Shown here in pieces: positions 53,901 through 63,662 of a stretch of DNA of 64,000 nt. Origin of the DNA: Blautia coccoides. GTDB taxonomy: Bacteria; Bacillota; Clostridia; Lachnospirales; Lachnospiraceae. How positions within the stretch are numbered: position 1 is the stretch's first letter; each line of letters begins with the position of its first letter. The translations under genes and the position numbers were made by a program. The stretch is from NCBI RefSeq assembly GCF_034355335.1, contig NZ_CP136422.1, positions 1,863,001 through 1,927,000 on the forward strand, given 5' to 3'. The notes under the pieces are model-generated. The model did no database searches, was not told where the DNA came from, and saw only the letters and a program-made list of their open reading frames with translations.

Positions 53901-54940
53901 AGGATGTCATGTGCGGTGTGGTAAAGGATAGGCCGGAAGCAGGAGCTGTCTGGCATGAAGATTTATCTGTTCCTAAAGTTGGACCCAGGGATGTACTGGT
54001 GCGGGTGCGCGCTGCGGCTATTTGCGGGACCGATCAGCATATTTTTTCCTGGACGCCCTATGCGCAGTCTCGTTTAAAACTGCCTATGGTATTTGGACAT
54101 GAATTTGCAGGAGATATCGTGGAAACAGGCTCACAGGTTACTGAATTTCATCCTGGACAAAGGGTGGCAGGTGAAACACACATACCATGTAATGAATGCT
54201 ATATGTGCAGATCAAACCGGAGGCACAATTGCATGAATATGAAAATTATCGGTGTACATGCAGCAGGGTGTTTTGCGGAATATATTTCCTTTCCGGCTGA
54301 CTGTGTTTATGTGCTGCATGATGAACTGAGCTATGAGCATGGGTGTATGTTGGAACCAATGGGTGTAGCGGTCCATGGTGTATCAAGAGCAGAGGTAACA
54401 GGACAGACCGTACTCATCTATGGAGCTGGCCCGATTGGATTAATGGCAGTTGGTGCGGCAAAGGTAAGAAAGGCAAAGAAGATATTCTGTGCAGATTTAT
54501 TCGATTCAAAATTAAAAGTAGCTAAAGCGGTTGGGGCGGATGTTATAGTTAATACGAAAGATGAAGAACTTCAGGATATCATTTATCAGGAGACAGAAGG
54601 TATGGGGGTGGATGTAGTGATTGATTATACTGGAAACAATCAGGCCCTAAAATCAGGTTTTGCCTGTTTGAGAAAAAATGGCACTTTTGTGGTGGTGGGC
54701 CTTCCCTCAAAGGATATTACGCTGGATTGGACAAATGATATTATATACAAAGAGGCATCGGTATATGGAGTGACAGGACGTCTGATGTATGAAACCTGGG
54801 ATGAATGTATTGAAATCCTCAATTCTCCGGAGTATAAATTGGATAAAATGATTGGTGGTATTTATCCGCTGAAGAATTATGAAAAAGCTTTTAAAGATAT
54901 TGAAATGGGAATACCCGGAAAGCTTATATTGATACCATGA
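53897..54940 (+). CDS. Zinc alcohol dehydrogenase, second (threonine dehydrogenase-like)
   Basis: Dehydrogenase of 347 residues, paralogous in fold to the preceding one. Catalytic site AICGTDQHIFSW, GHEFAG; structural site CNECYMCRSNRRHNC; Rossmann GAGPIGLMAVG near residue 175. The CGTDxHIxxW motif is that of L-threonine 3-dehydrogenase, a family that also acts on threonate-like substrates. It begins inside the preceding stop (ATGA). The true substrate is unknown; 3-oxidation of a four-carbon acid fits the operon. Confidence 0.87.
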   Translation: MKDVMCGVVKDRPEAGAVWHEDLSVPKVGPRDVLVRVRAAAICGTDQHIFSWTPYAQSRLKLPMVFGHEFAGDIVETGSQVTEFHPGQRVAGETHIPCNECYMCRSNRRHNCMNMKIIGVHAAGCFAEYISFPADCVYVLHDELSYEHGCMLEPMGVAVHGVSRAEVTGQTVLIYGAGPIGLMAVGAAKVRKAKKIFCADLFDSKLKVAKAVGADVIVNTKDEELQDIIYQETEGMGVDVVIDYTGNNQALKSGFACLRKNGTFVVVGLPSKDITLDWTNDIIYKEASVYGVTGRLMYETWDECIEILNSPEYKLDKMIGGIYPLKNYEKAFKDIEMGIPGKLILIP

Positions 54941-54968
54941 CAGCAGCAGAATTATATTGGGAGGCAAT

Positions 54969-56030
54969 ATGAATAAAAAAGAAAGATTTTTAACAGCTAT
55001 AAAAGGCGGAACCCCGGATAAAGTGCCGTATGCGCTTATTTCTCTATATCAAAACGTACAAGAAGCAATCATTGGTCATGAAATCACACTTCCTGTATAC
55101 AATGGATTGAATAATGCGGGATGGCTTGGTTCTCCAACAGAGGAGGCAAAGGTGGAACCTGTGTTTTGTTGTATACCGGAAACAGCGGAAAAGTTAAATC
55201 TGGATGCTATGACGATCCAGGTAATACCGCCCATGTTTGTAAAAAAGGAAATCAGAGGTAATGATGCCTGTGTGGCTGGTGGAATTGTTGACAGTGGGAA
55301 TGTGCTGAGACAATGCGAAGAGGCCATGCCGGATCCGGATGATTCAAAATTGTTAGAAGAGATTAAGAATATGGTAGATATGTGCAGAGACTATGAATTT
55401 GCCGTCGGTGCTAAAATTCGTCTTGGAGCGTCTCCAACATTGCTGAGTCTTGGAATGGATAACATCGCTATGATGATTGCAGAGGAGGATGACACCTTTG
55501 AGAGATGCATTCAGATGTATACCAACTGGACACATCGGTTCAATAAAAATCTTATGGAGTTGGGGTTTGATTATTTTTGGACTGCAGATGACATCGCGTA
55601 TACAAAATCTATGCTTATTTCGCCTGTGATGTTTCGTGAGTATTTTAAAGATAGAATGAAGTATGCTATGGAACCAATTAAAAAGCCTTTTATTTATCAC
55701 AGTGATGGGAATTATTCTCTGGTCCTTGATGATCTTATTGAGATAGGTGTGGATGCAATCCATCCAATAGAACGCGGATCTATAGATCAGGATTGGCTGC
55801 TAAAAAACTATAAAGGAAAACTGGCCATGGTAGGAAATATTGATATCAACCATATTTTGTTTGATGCATCTGTGCAAGAGGTATACGAAGACGTACGGAC
55901 GAGAATTGAGACTTTTGGACCCGGAGGTGGTTATGTCCTTGCGGATTCCAACAGTGTTCCCGGATGGTGCTCACCCCGAAATGTAATTGCTATGAGCGAA
56001 GCAGTGGAAAAATATAGATATATTTATTAA
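54969..56030 (+). CDS. UroD-superfamily protein in the acid-sugar operon
   Basis: Protein of 353 residues, MtaA/CmuA-like branch of the UroD superfamily (MNKKERFLTAIKGGTPDKVPY). FIYHSDGNYSLVLDDLIEIG carries the expected metal His, and MVGNIDINHILFD and GGYVLADSNSVPGWCSP close the barrel. GGAGG precedes ATG 54969. Its place between sugar dehydrogenases and a TRAP transporter is unexpected for a methyl transfer enzyme. It may have a decarboxylase or lyase role here, but this is speculation. Confidence 0.8.
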   Translation: MNKKERFLTAIKGGTPDKVPYALISLYQNVQEAIIGHEITLPVYNGLNNAGWLGSPTEEAKVEPVFCCIPETAEKLNLDAMTIQVIPPMFVKKEIRGNDACVAGGIVDSGNVLRQCEEAMPDPDDSKLLEEIKNMVDMCRDYEFAVGAKIRLGASPTLLSLGMDNIAMMIAEEDDTFERCIQMYTNWTHRFNKNLMELGFDYFWTADDIAYTKSMLISPVMFREYFKDRMKYAMEPIKKPFIYHSDGNYSLVLDDLIEIGVDAIHPIERGSIDQDWLLKNYKGKLAMVGNIDINHILFDASVQEVYEDVRTRIETFGPGGGYVLADSNSVPGWCSPRNVIAMSEAVEKYRYIY

Positions 56031-56046
56031 ATACAGGAGGAAAAAA

Positions 56047-57114
56047 ATGAAGAGGATAAAATTAACAGTGGCTGTTTGTATGATTTTAACTTTGATATTG
56101 TCCCTGACCGCCTGCGGCACAGGAAATGATTCCACAGCGCAGACAGAAAAATCTCCCTCCGATTCAAAGCAGGAAGAGAAAACAGAGCAGACAGAGGAAA
56201 GCGGAACATATGTATTAAAATTGGCTACATCTATGAGCAAAGAAGAAGCCATTGGCCAGCAGATGGAGATTCTGGCTGATAAGATAAATGAATATACGGG
56301 AGGGCAGGTGACTGTAGAAAGATATTATAATGGCGAACTTGGGACAAGTAATGATGTGAACGAGATGGTACAGCAGGGGGCTAATATTTTTAGCTTTGAA
56401 ACTATGGATTTTTATGCGTCCTATGCATATGATTTGGGTATTCTGGACGGACCGTTTTTCTTTTATGAGCCTGAAGAAATGAGAACTCTGGAAAAGTCTG
56501 ACTGGTGGAAGGAACAGATGGATACTTTAGGTGGATCTAATCTTTACTGCCTGGGTACTATTTATTTCGGCAGCAGAAATGTGATCCATAAAGTAGGACC
56601 AGATGCTGATTCTCCTAGTGATTTTAAAGGTGTGTGTATGCGTACAGCCAATACGCCTATGCGGTATGCCATGTGTGAGGCTATTACCGGTAATGTGACA
56701 ACAGTAGCATGGTCAGAAATTTATTCTGCATTAAATACAGGTGTGGCAGATATGTGTGAAGCGCCACTGGGTTCTATAGTGGGAACTAAGATTTATGAAG
56801 TCTGTCCTTATATTACAATGGATGAACATATCCATGCATTTATAGGTGTATCCGCGTCAAAAACATGGTTTGATACACTGCCTGAGGATACTCAGAGTAA
56901 CATCCAAAAGGCAGTTGATGAAGTATGTGCTGATTCCATTGAATTCGTAAAAGCAGATGATATCAAACAGCGTGAGTTTTTGGAATCTGAGGGAGTGACC
57001 TTTGTGGAGGTACAGGATAAAGATGAATGGGCAGAAGCGACTAAATCAGCCTATAGTAAAATGGATTTTACAGAAGGAACTTATGAAAAATGCATGGAGA
57101 TACTTGGACATTGA
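56047..57114 (+). CDS. dctP: TRAP transporter binding lipoprotein DctP (second system)
   Basis: DctP-type protein of 355 residues, lipobox LTAC with Cys 23, then a Ser/Glu/Lys-rich linker. The conserved DFKGVCMRTANTPMRYAMCE carries the substrate-binding Arg, and VAWSEIYSALNTGVADMCEAPL follows. It should bind the four-carbon acid processed by the PdxA2/DUF1537 pair. GGAGGAAAAAA lies before the ATG. A hairpin separates it from dctQ. Confidence 0.92.
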   Translation: MKRIKLTVAVCMILTLILSLTACGTGNDSTAQTEKSPSDSKQEEKTEQTEESGTYVLKLATSMSKEEAIGQQMEILADKINEYTGGQVTVERYYNGELGTSNDVNEMVQQGANIFSFETMDFYASYAYDLGILDGPFFFYEPEEMRTLEKSDWWKEQMDTLGGSNLYCLGTIYFGSRNVIHKVGPDADSPSDFKGVCMRTANTPMRYAMCEAITGNVTTVAWSEIYSALNTGVADMCEAPLGSIVGTKIYEVCPYITMDEHIHAFIGVSASKTWFDTLPEDTQSNIQKAVDEVCADSIEFVKADDIKQREFLESEGVTFVEVQDKDEWAEATKSAYSKMDFTEGTYEKCMEILGH

Positions 57115-57141
57115 CAAAAATTGATCAAAATCTTACTAACT

Positions 57142-57181
57142 GCAGCCGATACATGGCATGGTCATCTCATGAATCGGCTGC
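57142..57181 (+). promoter_or_regulatory. Intercistronic hairpin between dctP and dctQ (second system)
   Basis: GCAGCCGAT (57142-57150) pairs with ATCGGCTGC (57173-57181). It has the same position as the hairpin in the first TRAP operon and no T run, so it probably stabilises the dctP part of the mRNA. Confidence 0.6.
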
Positions 57182-57199
57182 TGAAAAAGGAGGTTTCTT

Positions 57200-57694
57200 A
57201 TGGATAAGATAGATAAATGGATCACGCGTGCTTGTAGCGTATTCGGTTGTCTGTCACTGGTAAGTATGATTTGTCTGATAGCTGTGAATGTTATCTTACG
57301 CTTTGCACTGAGCAGCTCTATAAAATGGGCAGAGGAATACTCCTATATTTTTTTCTGTTACGCAGTTTTTTTAGGGACAGTTCTTATTTATCAAAGTAAG
57401 GAAATCATATCTATCAATGCATTTGTACTCATGTTGCCCAGAAATATTCAAAATATGGTCTTTTATCTGAAAAGATTTTTTCTTGTGATCATAAATGGGG
57501 TTTTGCTCTATTTGACAATTGAGTTTACCAGACAGGGGAGCGCAAAATTTACAACTTTAATGCGTATACAGTACACATATATCGATGCTTCTATGGCAAT
57601 TATGTTTTTTTGCATGACATTGATAGCGATTAAAGATTTTATTTATGCAGTTAAGAAAAAGGAACTTGCAGAAACAGAGAGAAAGACTGAATAG
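57200..57694 (+). CDS. dctQ: TRAP transporter small permease DctQ (second system)
   Basis: Membrane protein of 164 residues with four helices. The conserved SSIKWAEEYSYIFFCYAVFLG near residue 40 identifies DctQ. AAAGGAGG precedes the ATG. The dctM gene begins 12 bases after the stop. Confidence 0.9.
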   Translation: MDKIDKWITRACSVFGCLSLVSMICLIAVNVILRFALSSSIKWAEEYSYIFFCYAVFLGTVLIYQSKEIISINAFVLMLPRNIQNMVFYLKRFFLVIINGVLLYLTIEFTRQGSAKFTTLMRIQYTYIDASMAIMFFCMTLIAIKDFIYAVKKKELAETERKTE

Positions 57695-57705
57695 GAGGAC
57701 ATTGT

Positions 57706-58983
57706 ATGAACCTTTGGCCTTTATTACTGCTTGTGGTATTAATATTATTAGATTTTCCCGTATCGTATTCTTTGATGCTGTCTTCTCTTTTCTATTTCGG
57801 ATTTTTTAATACAGGTATGTCTGTGGTAATGCTGTTTCAGAGAATGATCGCCCAGTGTGAATCATTTACGCTGCTTGCAGTCCCTTTTTTTGTTACTGCT
57901 GGCGTTATGATGGAATATTCGGGGGTTGCCACCCATATGTTAAACTTTGCCGATTTATTTACCGGACGTATGCGGGGCGGGCTTGCTCAAGTGAATGTTC
58001 TGCTCAGTACATTGATGGGTGGATGCTCTGGATCTGCAAATGCTGATGCTGCGATGGAAGCAAAGATGCTTGTTCCGGAAATGACAAAAAGAGGATATGA
58101 CCCTGCCTTTTCGGCTGGCGTAACAGCTACATCGGCTTGTATTACCCCAATTATCCCACCGGGTATTACATTGATTCTCTATGCAACGCTGGCAAGTGTA
58201 TCAGTCTCTGATATGTTTTTAGCAGGATATTTTCCAGGAGCTATGATGTGTATTATTTTAATGGCAGCGGTATCGATCATCTCAAAGAAAAAAGGGTATG
58301 CGCCAACACGTGATACATGGCCTTCCTTAAAGGAAATCGCTGCCACCACAGCAAAGTCAATTTGGGCATTATTTATTCCTCTGGGCCTTTTAATGGGATT
58401 ACGAATTGGAATGTTTACTCCCACAGAGGGTGGGGCAATGGTATTTATCTATTGTGTACTTGTGGGATTCCTTGTGTACAGAAAATTAAAAGTGCGGATA
58501 TTGCCCAGAATATTTATGGAGTCTTTGAAAACTACAGCAAACATTATGTTCATTATAGCAGGTGCAGCTGCGTTTAGCTACTATCTGAGCTGGGAACGTA
58601 TTCCACAATTGGTATCTGCCGGCATTTTGGGACTAACAACCAATAAGTATGTATTTCTTTTGATCATAAATATTTTTCTGCTGATTTGTGGAATGTTTCT
58701 TGAAGGTACGGCATCTACCATTATTCTTGTGCCGCTTTTGATTCCTGTTGTACAGGCTCTGGGTATCAATCCGGTTCACTTTGGTATCCTGTTTGCTATT
58801 AATATCCAGATTGGAGGTACAACACCGCCGTTTGGAACCTTCATGTTTACTACATGTGCGGCCACAGGGGTATCGATACAAGAGTATACAAAAAAGACAT
58901 GGCCGCTTATATTGGCGCTTATTTTGTGTCTGCTCTTGATAACTTACTTGCCGGGTATTTCTTTATTTTTGCCTAATCTATAA
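57706..58983 (+). CDS. dctM: TRAP transporter large permease DctM (second system)
   Basis: Large permease of 425 residues. Motifs are MGGCSGSANADAAMEAKMLVPEM, TSACITPIIPPGITLIL, CGMFLEGTASTIILVPLL and GGTTPPFGTFMF. It closes the acid-sugar operon (pdxA2 to dctM, eight genes in one direction). A long hairpin follows at 59013-59067. Confidence 0.93.
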   Translation: MNLWPLLLLVVLILLDFPVSYSLMLSSLFYFGFFNTGMSVVMLFQRMIAQCESFTLLAVPFFVTAGVMMEYSGVATHMLNFADLFTGRMRGGLAQVNVLLSTLMGGCSGSANADAAMEAKMLVPEMTKRGYDPAFSAGVTATSACITPIIPPGITLILYATLASVSVSDMFLAGYFPGAMMCIILMAAVSIISKKKGYAPTRDTWPSLKEIAATTAKSIWALFIPLGLLMGLRIGMFTPTEGGAMVFIYCVLVGFLVYRKLKVRILPRIFMESLKTTANIMFIIAGAAAFSYYLSWERIPQLVSAGILGLTTNKYVFLLIINIFLLICGMFLEGTASTIILVPLLIPVVQALGINPVHFGILFAINIQIGGTTPPFGTFMFTTCAATGVSIQEYTKKTWPLILALILCLLLITYLPGISLFLPNL

Positions 58984-59012
58984 TCAAGGAAATACGGGCG
59001 ATGGATACACAA

Positions 59013-59067
59013 AAAGGGAGACTGACGTACGGCAGAATATTTTTCTGCTGGAGCACAGTCTCCCTTT
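59013..59067. terminator. Bidirectional terminator between acid-sugar operon and BCCT gene
   Basis: AAAGGGAGACTG (59013-59024) pairs with CAGTCTCCCTTT (59056-59067), with an inner GCAGAA/TTCTGC stem. A/T flanks suit both strands. Confidence 0.85.
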
Positions 59068-59101
59068 ATCATTCGTAAGCTTGAAGTATGAAATAGATTC
59101 A

Positions 59102-60634
59102 CTAAGCAGGCGGTTCCCTTTTTTCCTGATACATTTGCGGTGTAAACATTAGTTTTACTGCGCTTATCATAACAAACAGCAGGAAGATCGCCGCCGGAAG
59201 GCCGCCAATGTTGGATATCATTTTCAGTCCGTCAACCCCGCTTCCAACATTCATCATAATGAGAGTGATCAAGGAAATCTCCCCTGCCCAGAGAATTTTG
59301 ATCCAGTGGGGAGACTCAGCTCCTTCACTTTCCAAACCGTGGGTAGACAAGTCGGAGATAGCGATAACCGTTGAGTCTGCCGCTGTTACAAAGGAGAGGA
59401 ATACTGCTATGAGGAAGATAAAAACAAGTAAGCCGGTGAACGGCATGTTTTCAAAAAGCTGATAAATGGTGTTTTCGATTCCAGACTGAAACGCTTCGAC
59501 CATTCCGCCATTTTGTTGGTCCAGGGTAAAATGAATAGTGGAGCCGGACATGATGGTGAACCACAGGATACTGAATACAGAAGTGGAAAACAGATTCATG
59601 GCTACTAAATCCTTGATCCTTCGTCCATATGCAATTTTTCCCAGAAAGATTGCAGTGATGGGAGCCCAGGACATCCAACTGGCAAAGTAAAAAACAGGCC
59701 ACTGAGCCGTCCAGGAATCTGTGGCGAAAGCTCCTGTATAGAGTGATTTTGTGAAAAAATTATTGAGATAATCCCCCAGACATTCCACACCAAAATTGCA
59801 TATAAAATGCGTTCCTCCAAATACCAGCACAAAACCGATAATGATGAAATAAATATAAACGTTGATATTTGATAATCGCCGCACGCCCCGCATGATTCCG
59901 GAGAGCGCGGAGATCAGAAAGGTAATGATGACCACAAGCATGATAACAGACCACAGAAACGGGGTAGAGTCAATTCCGAACAGTTTATGAAGGCCGCCGC
60001 TGAGATTGAGAACGCCTACGCCAAGTGAACCGGTAAGTCCGGCCACAAGAGTGAACAGGCAGATACTGTCTATCACTGCGTTCATGTATTTGTGTTCCCG
60101 CCCTCCAAGCAGAACGGAAATCATGGTTGTCAGTGAAAAGGATTTCTTTTTATTGTAATATCCAAAGGCGAACATGACAGCCGGAAGTGTATAAATGGCA
60201 TATGGCAGCACAGTCCAGTGGGTGTAGATGGCTGACATGGCAAATTTTGCGGCATCCGGCGACATAGCTTCGATGTGGAGGCTGTCAGGAGGATGCAGCA
60301 GATGTTGAACCGGTTCAGCGGCTGACCAGAAGATAATGCCGCAGGCAATGGTGGTACAGATATTAATACTGAACCAGGACAGAAGGCTCATTTTAGGCTT
60401 GGCCTCCGGTCCTCCGATCCTTACTTTTCCGAATCCGGAAAAGTATATGGCAATACATACAAAAAATATGAGGACAGGAAGTAAGATGATCAGCCAGCCG
60501 AATTCATTGACAATGAAAGAATTGGCAGTATTGACAATCCTGGTAAACAGATTACTGTCCGCAAGATTTATTATAATACACACCAAAAACAGAAAAAATG
60601 GTGGTAAAAAAACTTCTGGTTTTATTTTTTTCAT
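59102..60634 (-). CDS. BCCT-family betaine/carnitine/choline transporter
   Basis: Secondary carrier of 510 residues with about 12 helices. The BCCT signature is clear: WSAAEPVQHLLHPP in helix 4 and WPVFYFASWMSWAPITAIFLGKIAYGR in the substrate region. It takes up or exchanges quaternary ammonium compounds. The frame is open to 60802, but ATG 60634 follows GGGGAGGGG and begins MKKIKPEVFLPP. With the MttB-family enzyme upstream on the same strand it suggests import of a betaine for demethylation. Confidence 0.9.
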   Translation of the reverse strand: MKKIKPEVFLPPFFLFLVCIIINLADSNLFTRIVNTANSFIVNEFGWLIILLPVLIFFVCIAIYFSGFGKVRIGGPEAKPKMSLLSWFSINICTTIACGIIFWSAAEPVQHLLHPPDSLHIEAMSPDAAKFAMSAIYTHWTVLPYAIYTLPAVMFAFGYYNKKKSFSLTTMISVLLGGREHKYMNAVIDSICLFTLVAGLTGSLGVGVLNLSGGLHKLFGIDSTPFLWSVIMLVVIITFLISALSGIMRGVRRLSNINVYIYFIIIGFVLVFGGTHFICNFGVECLGDYLNNFFTKSLYTGAFATDSWTAQWPVFYFASWMSWAPITAIFLGKIAYGRRIKDLVAMNLFSTSVFSILWFTIMSGSTIHFTLDQQNGGMVEAFQSGIENTIYQLFENMPFTGLLVFIFLIAVFLSFVTAADSTVIAISDLSTHGLESEGAESPHWIKILWAGEISLITLIMMNVGSGVDGLKMISNIGGLPAAIFLLFVMISAVKLMFTPQMYQEKREPPA

Positions 60635-60785
60635 GCAGTACCCCTCCCCTGAGAGTTGTTTCTTATCTTTCTGTTCTTCTGAAAACAAAAGTGAAATAGG
60701 ACTGTATTTTTTTCTCGTCCATCTTCTGTTTTCAGAAGAGTGTTCACAGAGCATATGGTCAGTGCAGTAAATGCGCAGACTTATT

Positions 60786-62015
60786 CTAACTGTTTCGGCC
60801 ATCCATCTTTATGTATCGTTTATTTATAATGAACGCAATAATGATAGCAGCCAGACCGCACACAGCCATAAAGGCAAAAAGCTTATTAAAACCTCCCGTA
60901 ATATCTTTGTCCAGCCAGACACCCACCATGGATGTAATAAAGGCATCCGGTATATATGCAATAAAAGCAATGATACCGCTGGCAGCACCTGTCAAATCCC
61001 TTGGAATGACTGCCTCGTCCATAATAGAATAATAGATGGATTTTATCATATAATTTATTCCGGAAATGATCACGGAAACAACAATAGCTACCCATAAGAA
61101 GTTACCCAGGAAAGGCATTACGGCACTGGCTGCCGTGGCTGCGATCAGTACACAGATGAGAAATCTGGAGCGGTATTTGAACCTGTCGGCCACAATTCCT
61201 CCGATGACACCCAGACCGATGGCCAGAATATAAGTCCTTAAAATCTGAAGGCCGCTGGATACCGCTGTACTGGTGTGTAGCACTTGTGTGGTATACGTGC
61301 CGAAATAATAGGCTCCGCCGCAGTTAAGCGCATAGCAGAAGAAAATGAACAGACCTACCAGCCACACACCGGGAAGTTTTAAAGCCGCAAGAATACTGCC
61401 CTTTTTTGCTGCTTCTTTCTTTTCTGCCTGAACGGTAGAGGGAAATACAAGCAGTGCCAGAACCGCAAAAACGAAATAAATGACAGCGGCAATGATCAAT
61501 ATCATCCGATATCCGCCCATTTCATCAGAGAACAGGCTGAAGATCCAGATAAAAAGAAATCCGACAGCCGCAGAAACAAGGCTTCTCAGGGATTCACTGA
61601 TTCCGAACAGTCTTCCCTGCTCTGCATCAGAGCCAAAACTCCTCATCAGGGTTATATAGGGAGACCAGAGTGTCGCCGTAGTGAATACAGCATAAAGCGC
61701 AAAGATGATTATAAGACTGTTATAAGACGGAAAAGACGCCTGCCACAGCGTTGTGGCGCCGGTGCCTGCCAGAGAGATTCCGATCAGGATCTTGGGACTG
61801 AACTTCTGTGCAAGAATTCCCCCTACAGCATAGCAGAAGATTGCCAGGGTTCCGTATACGGAGCCAAGGAATCCCAACTGCGTGTTGGTAAGGCTGAGTG
61901 CGGCGATCGTCTGGTCATAAAATGAGATACGGATAAACGGAATGAAATAAATCATTCCCACCATAAAACTTAAAAGGGTTACTAATAAGTTGCGTTTAGA
62001 TTTGGAAAGTTCCAT
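60786..62015 (-). CDS. MFS transporter in the quaternary-amine cluster
   Basis: Major facilitator of 409 residues with about 12 helices. The start is taken as ATG 62015 (MELSKSKRNLLVTLLSF) with AGGGAGGG upstream; an earlier in-frame ATG at 62081 lies inside the mttB gene. It is encoded between the BCCT carrier and the methyltransferase, 28 bases after the latter. It may export the demethylated product or import the substrate. No substrate motif is recognised. Confidence 0.83.
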   Translation of the reverse strand: MELSKSKRNLLVTLLSFMVGMIYFIPFIRISFYDQTIAALSLTNTQLGFLGSVYGTLAIFCYAVGGILAQKFSPKILIGISLAGTGATTLWQASFPSYNSLIIIFALYAVFTTATLWSPYITLMRSFGSDAEQGRLFGISESLRSLVSAAVGFLFIWIFSLFSDEMGGYRMILIIAAVIYFVFAVLALLVFPSTVQAEKKEAAKKGSILAALKLPGVWLVGLFIFFCYALNCGGAYYFGTYTTQVLHTSTAVSSGLQILRTYILAIGLGVIGGIVADRFKYRSRFLICVLIAATAASAVMPFLGNFLWVAIVVSVIISGINYMIKSIYYSIMDEAVIPRDLTGAASGIIAFIAYIPDAFITSMVGVWLDKDITGGFNKLFAFMAVCGLAAIIIAFIINKRYIKMDGRNS

Positions 62016-62043
62016 TCTTATTCCCTCCCTGTTTGACATAAGA

Positions 62044-63462
62044 TCACGAGTCAATTGCCATATCAAGATATTTTTCTTCAATATTCTGTTTTAGAAGCAG
62101 TGTTTTTAAATCCCTGCGTATTTCTGCAGGTACTTCAGGTTTTTTATATGTTTCAAGAAGCCGGGTCATACGTTTTTCAATGTTTACGTCAAGCTGCCCG
62201 CGGGGATCTGCAACAGCGCCTCTCACACTTACATTGGGGGCAAATAATTCTTTGCGGCAGTATTCCAGCGTGTGTTCTTCTATGAGATATTGACCGGCGT
62301 GCCCTACTTCATGGATGAGGTCAATGGGGATCGTGTCTGCGTCTGCATGGATGTCCTTCATGTACCGGTCCGTAAAATCCAGAATCTCAAAATCGGTTAT
62401 GAGCTTTTCATAAGATACGGCCAGATAGCTGTTTATGATTCCGGCGCTTTGTGTCATAATGTTGATCCCGCTTTCCTTGCAGGCCATACAGGTCATCATA
62501 GATTCATAACCGGCCTGTACATTAAATGTCTTCGCATCGCTTAGCGAACCACCTGCCCGGCTTGGGAGTCCATAGAATTTTGCCATTTTCGCACAATACT
62601 TATAGCTGAGTGCGCCTTCCGGGGAGCCGATAGCGATCGCGCCGGTTGCCATGTCAGCATTTGTGGACTGGGAGCCATAGATGACAGGGGTTCCCGGCTC
62701 TGCCATCTGTGCCAATGCGATCGTGGCGAGAACCTCTGCATTGACAAGGGCGATCATACCTGCCAGTGTGACAGGGGCGGTAGTACCTGCCATTGCGGCG
62801 GAGGCGATGATAACAGGCTGGTGGTATTTGGCCATGGTGAGTATGGTCTCTGTCATGGTTTTGTCCAGATACAGGGGCGTGTTTGTATTTGCAATGGTGC
62901 ATACACGCGGTTTTTCTTTCAGCTCCTCTGCCGTGACTGCAAACCGGATACAGGCCATTTGAATCAGTGTTTCCATAGATTCATAATCTCCCGCAGCGGC
63001 GAAGATACATTTCTGTGTATGCAGCATACTGGCCAGGGCAAGAAGGGTTATGTAGGAGTCTGTGGGAATATCATCAGGCTGACAGGCTAGTCCACCGTTC
63101 AGACAATAAGACGGATTTCCCTCGAAAAGTTTTATCAGCTTGATAAAATCTGAGAACAGGGCATGTCTGGTCTGTCCATCTTTGTCCATAATGAAAGTGG
63201 CACCGCCGCATGGGCCGTTATAGCGCCTGTTTCCGCCAATCTGCATGTCATACCTGGAATCTGAAGCGTAGAGCGGAGCAACAGATGGTGCCTTTTTGAC
63301 CCAATCCATGATCTGTTCTTCTGTAAAATACGCCACATCTCCATCTGTCCTGATACCGTGGTTTTTCAGTATTTGGACAGCGTCGGGATGACAGAATTTC
63401 ATTCCTGTTTTCTGCAGGATCATCATGCTGGCTTCGTGAATCTTTTTTACATTGTCATTCAT
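62044..63462 (-). CDS. MttB-family methyltransferase without pyrrolysine
   Basis: Trimethylamine methyltransferase-family protein of 472 residues. MILQKTGMKFCHPDAVQILK, YNGPCGGATFIMDKDG, GSQSTNADMATGAIAIGSPE and HEVGHAGQYLIEEHTLEYCRKELFAP match the family. No in-frame TAG interrupts it, so it belongs to the non-pyrrolysine branch (MtgB, MtpB, MtcB and relatives), which demethylates quaternary amines such as glycine betaine, proline betaine or carnitine onto a corrinoid protein. ATG 63462 has AAAGGAGG upstream. No corrinoid protein is encoded in the window. Confidence 0.9.
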   Translation of the reverse strand: MNDNVKKIHEASMMILQKTGMKFCHPDAVQILKNHGIRTDGDVAYFTEEQIMDWVKKAPSVAPLYASDSRYDMQIGGNRRYNGPCGGATFIMDKDGQTRHALFSDFIKLIKLFEGNPSYCLNGGLACQPDDIPTDSYITLLALASMLHTQKCIFAAAGDYESMETLIQMACIRFAVTAEELKEKPRVCTIANTNTPLYLDKTMTETILTMAKYHQPVIIASAAMAGTTAPVTLAGMIALVNAEVLATIALAQMAEPGTPVIYGSQSTNADMATGAIAIGSPEGALSYKYCAKMAKFYGLPSRAGGSLSDAKTFNVQAGYESMMTCMACKESGINIMTQSAGIINSYLAVSYEKLITDFEILDFTDRYMKDIHADADTIPIDLIHEVGHAGQYLIEEHTLEYCRKELFAPNVSVRGAVADPRGQLDVNIEKRMTRLLETYKKPEVPAEIRRDLKTLLLKQNIEEKYLDMAIDS

Positions 63463-63662
63463 TTGGAAAAAACCTCCTTTTCTTTTGGTGAACATGTTAA
63501 CCTGTAGGGTAAAAAAAATTGGGCAGGATAAGAAATCCGGACAATCAGCTTTAGATTTCTTATCCGATTCCGGGCAGATGTTCAATATCTGCCGTATGTT
63601 TCATTTCTGGGCAGATGTTCAATATCCGCCTTATGTTCCGTCCATGACAGAACACAGACCAT

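Noticed and set aside
62044..63462. Pyrrolysine-containing trimethylamine methyltransferase
   Set aside because: The frame has no internal TAG and length and motifs fit the non-pyrrolysine branch.
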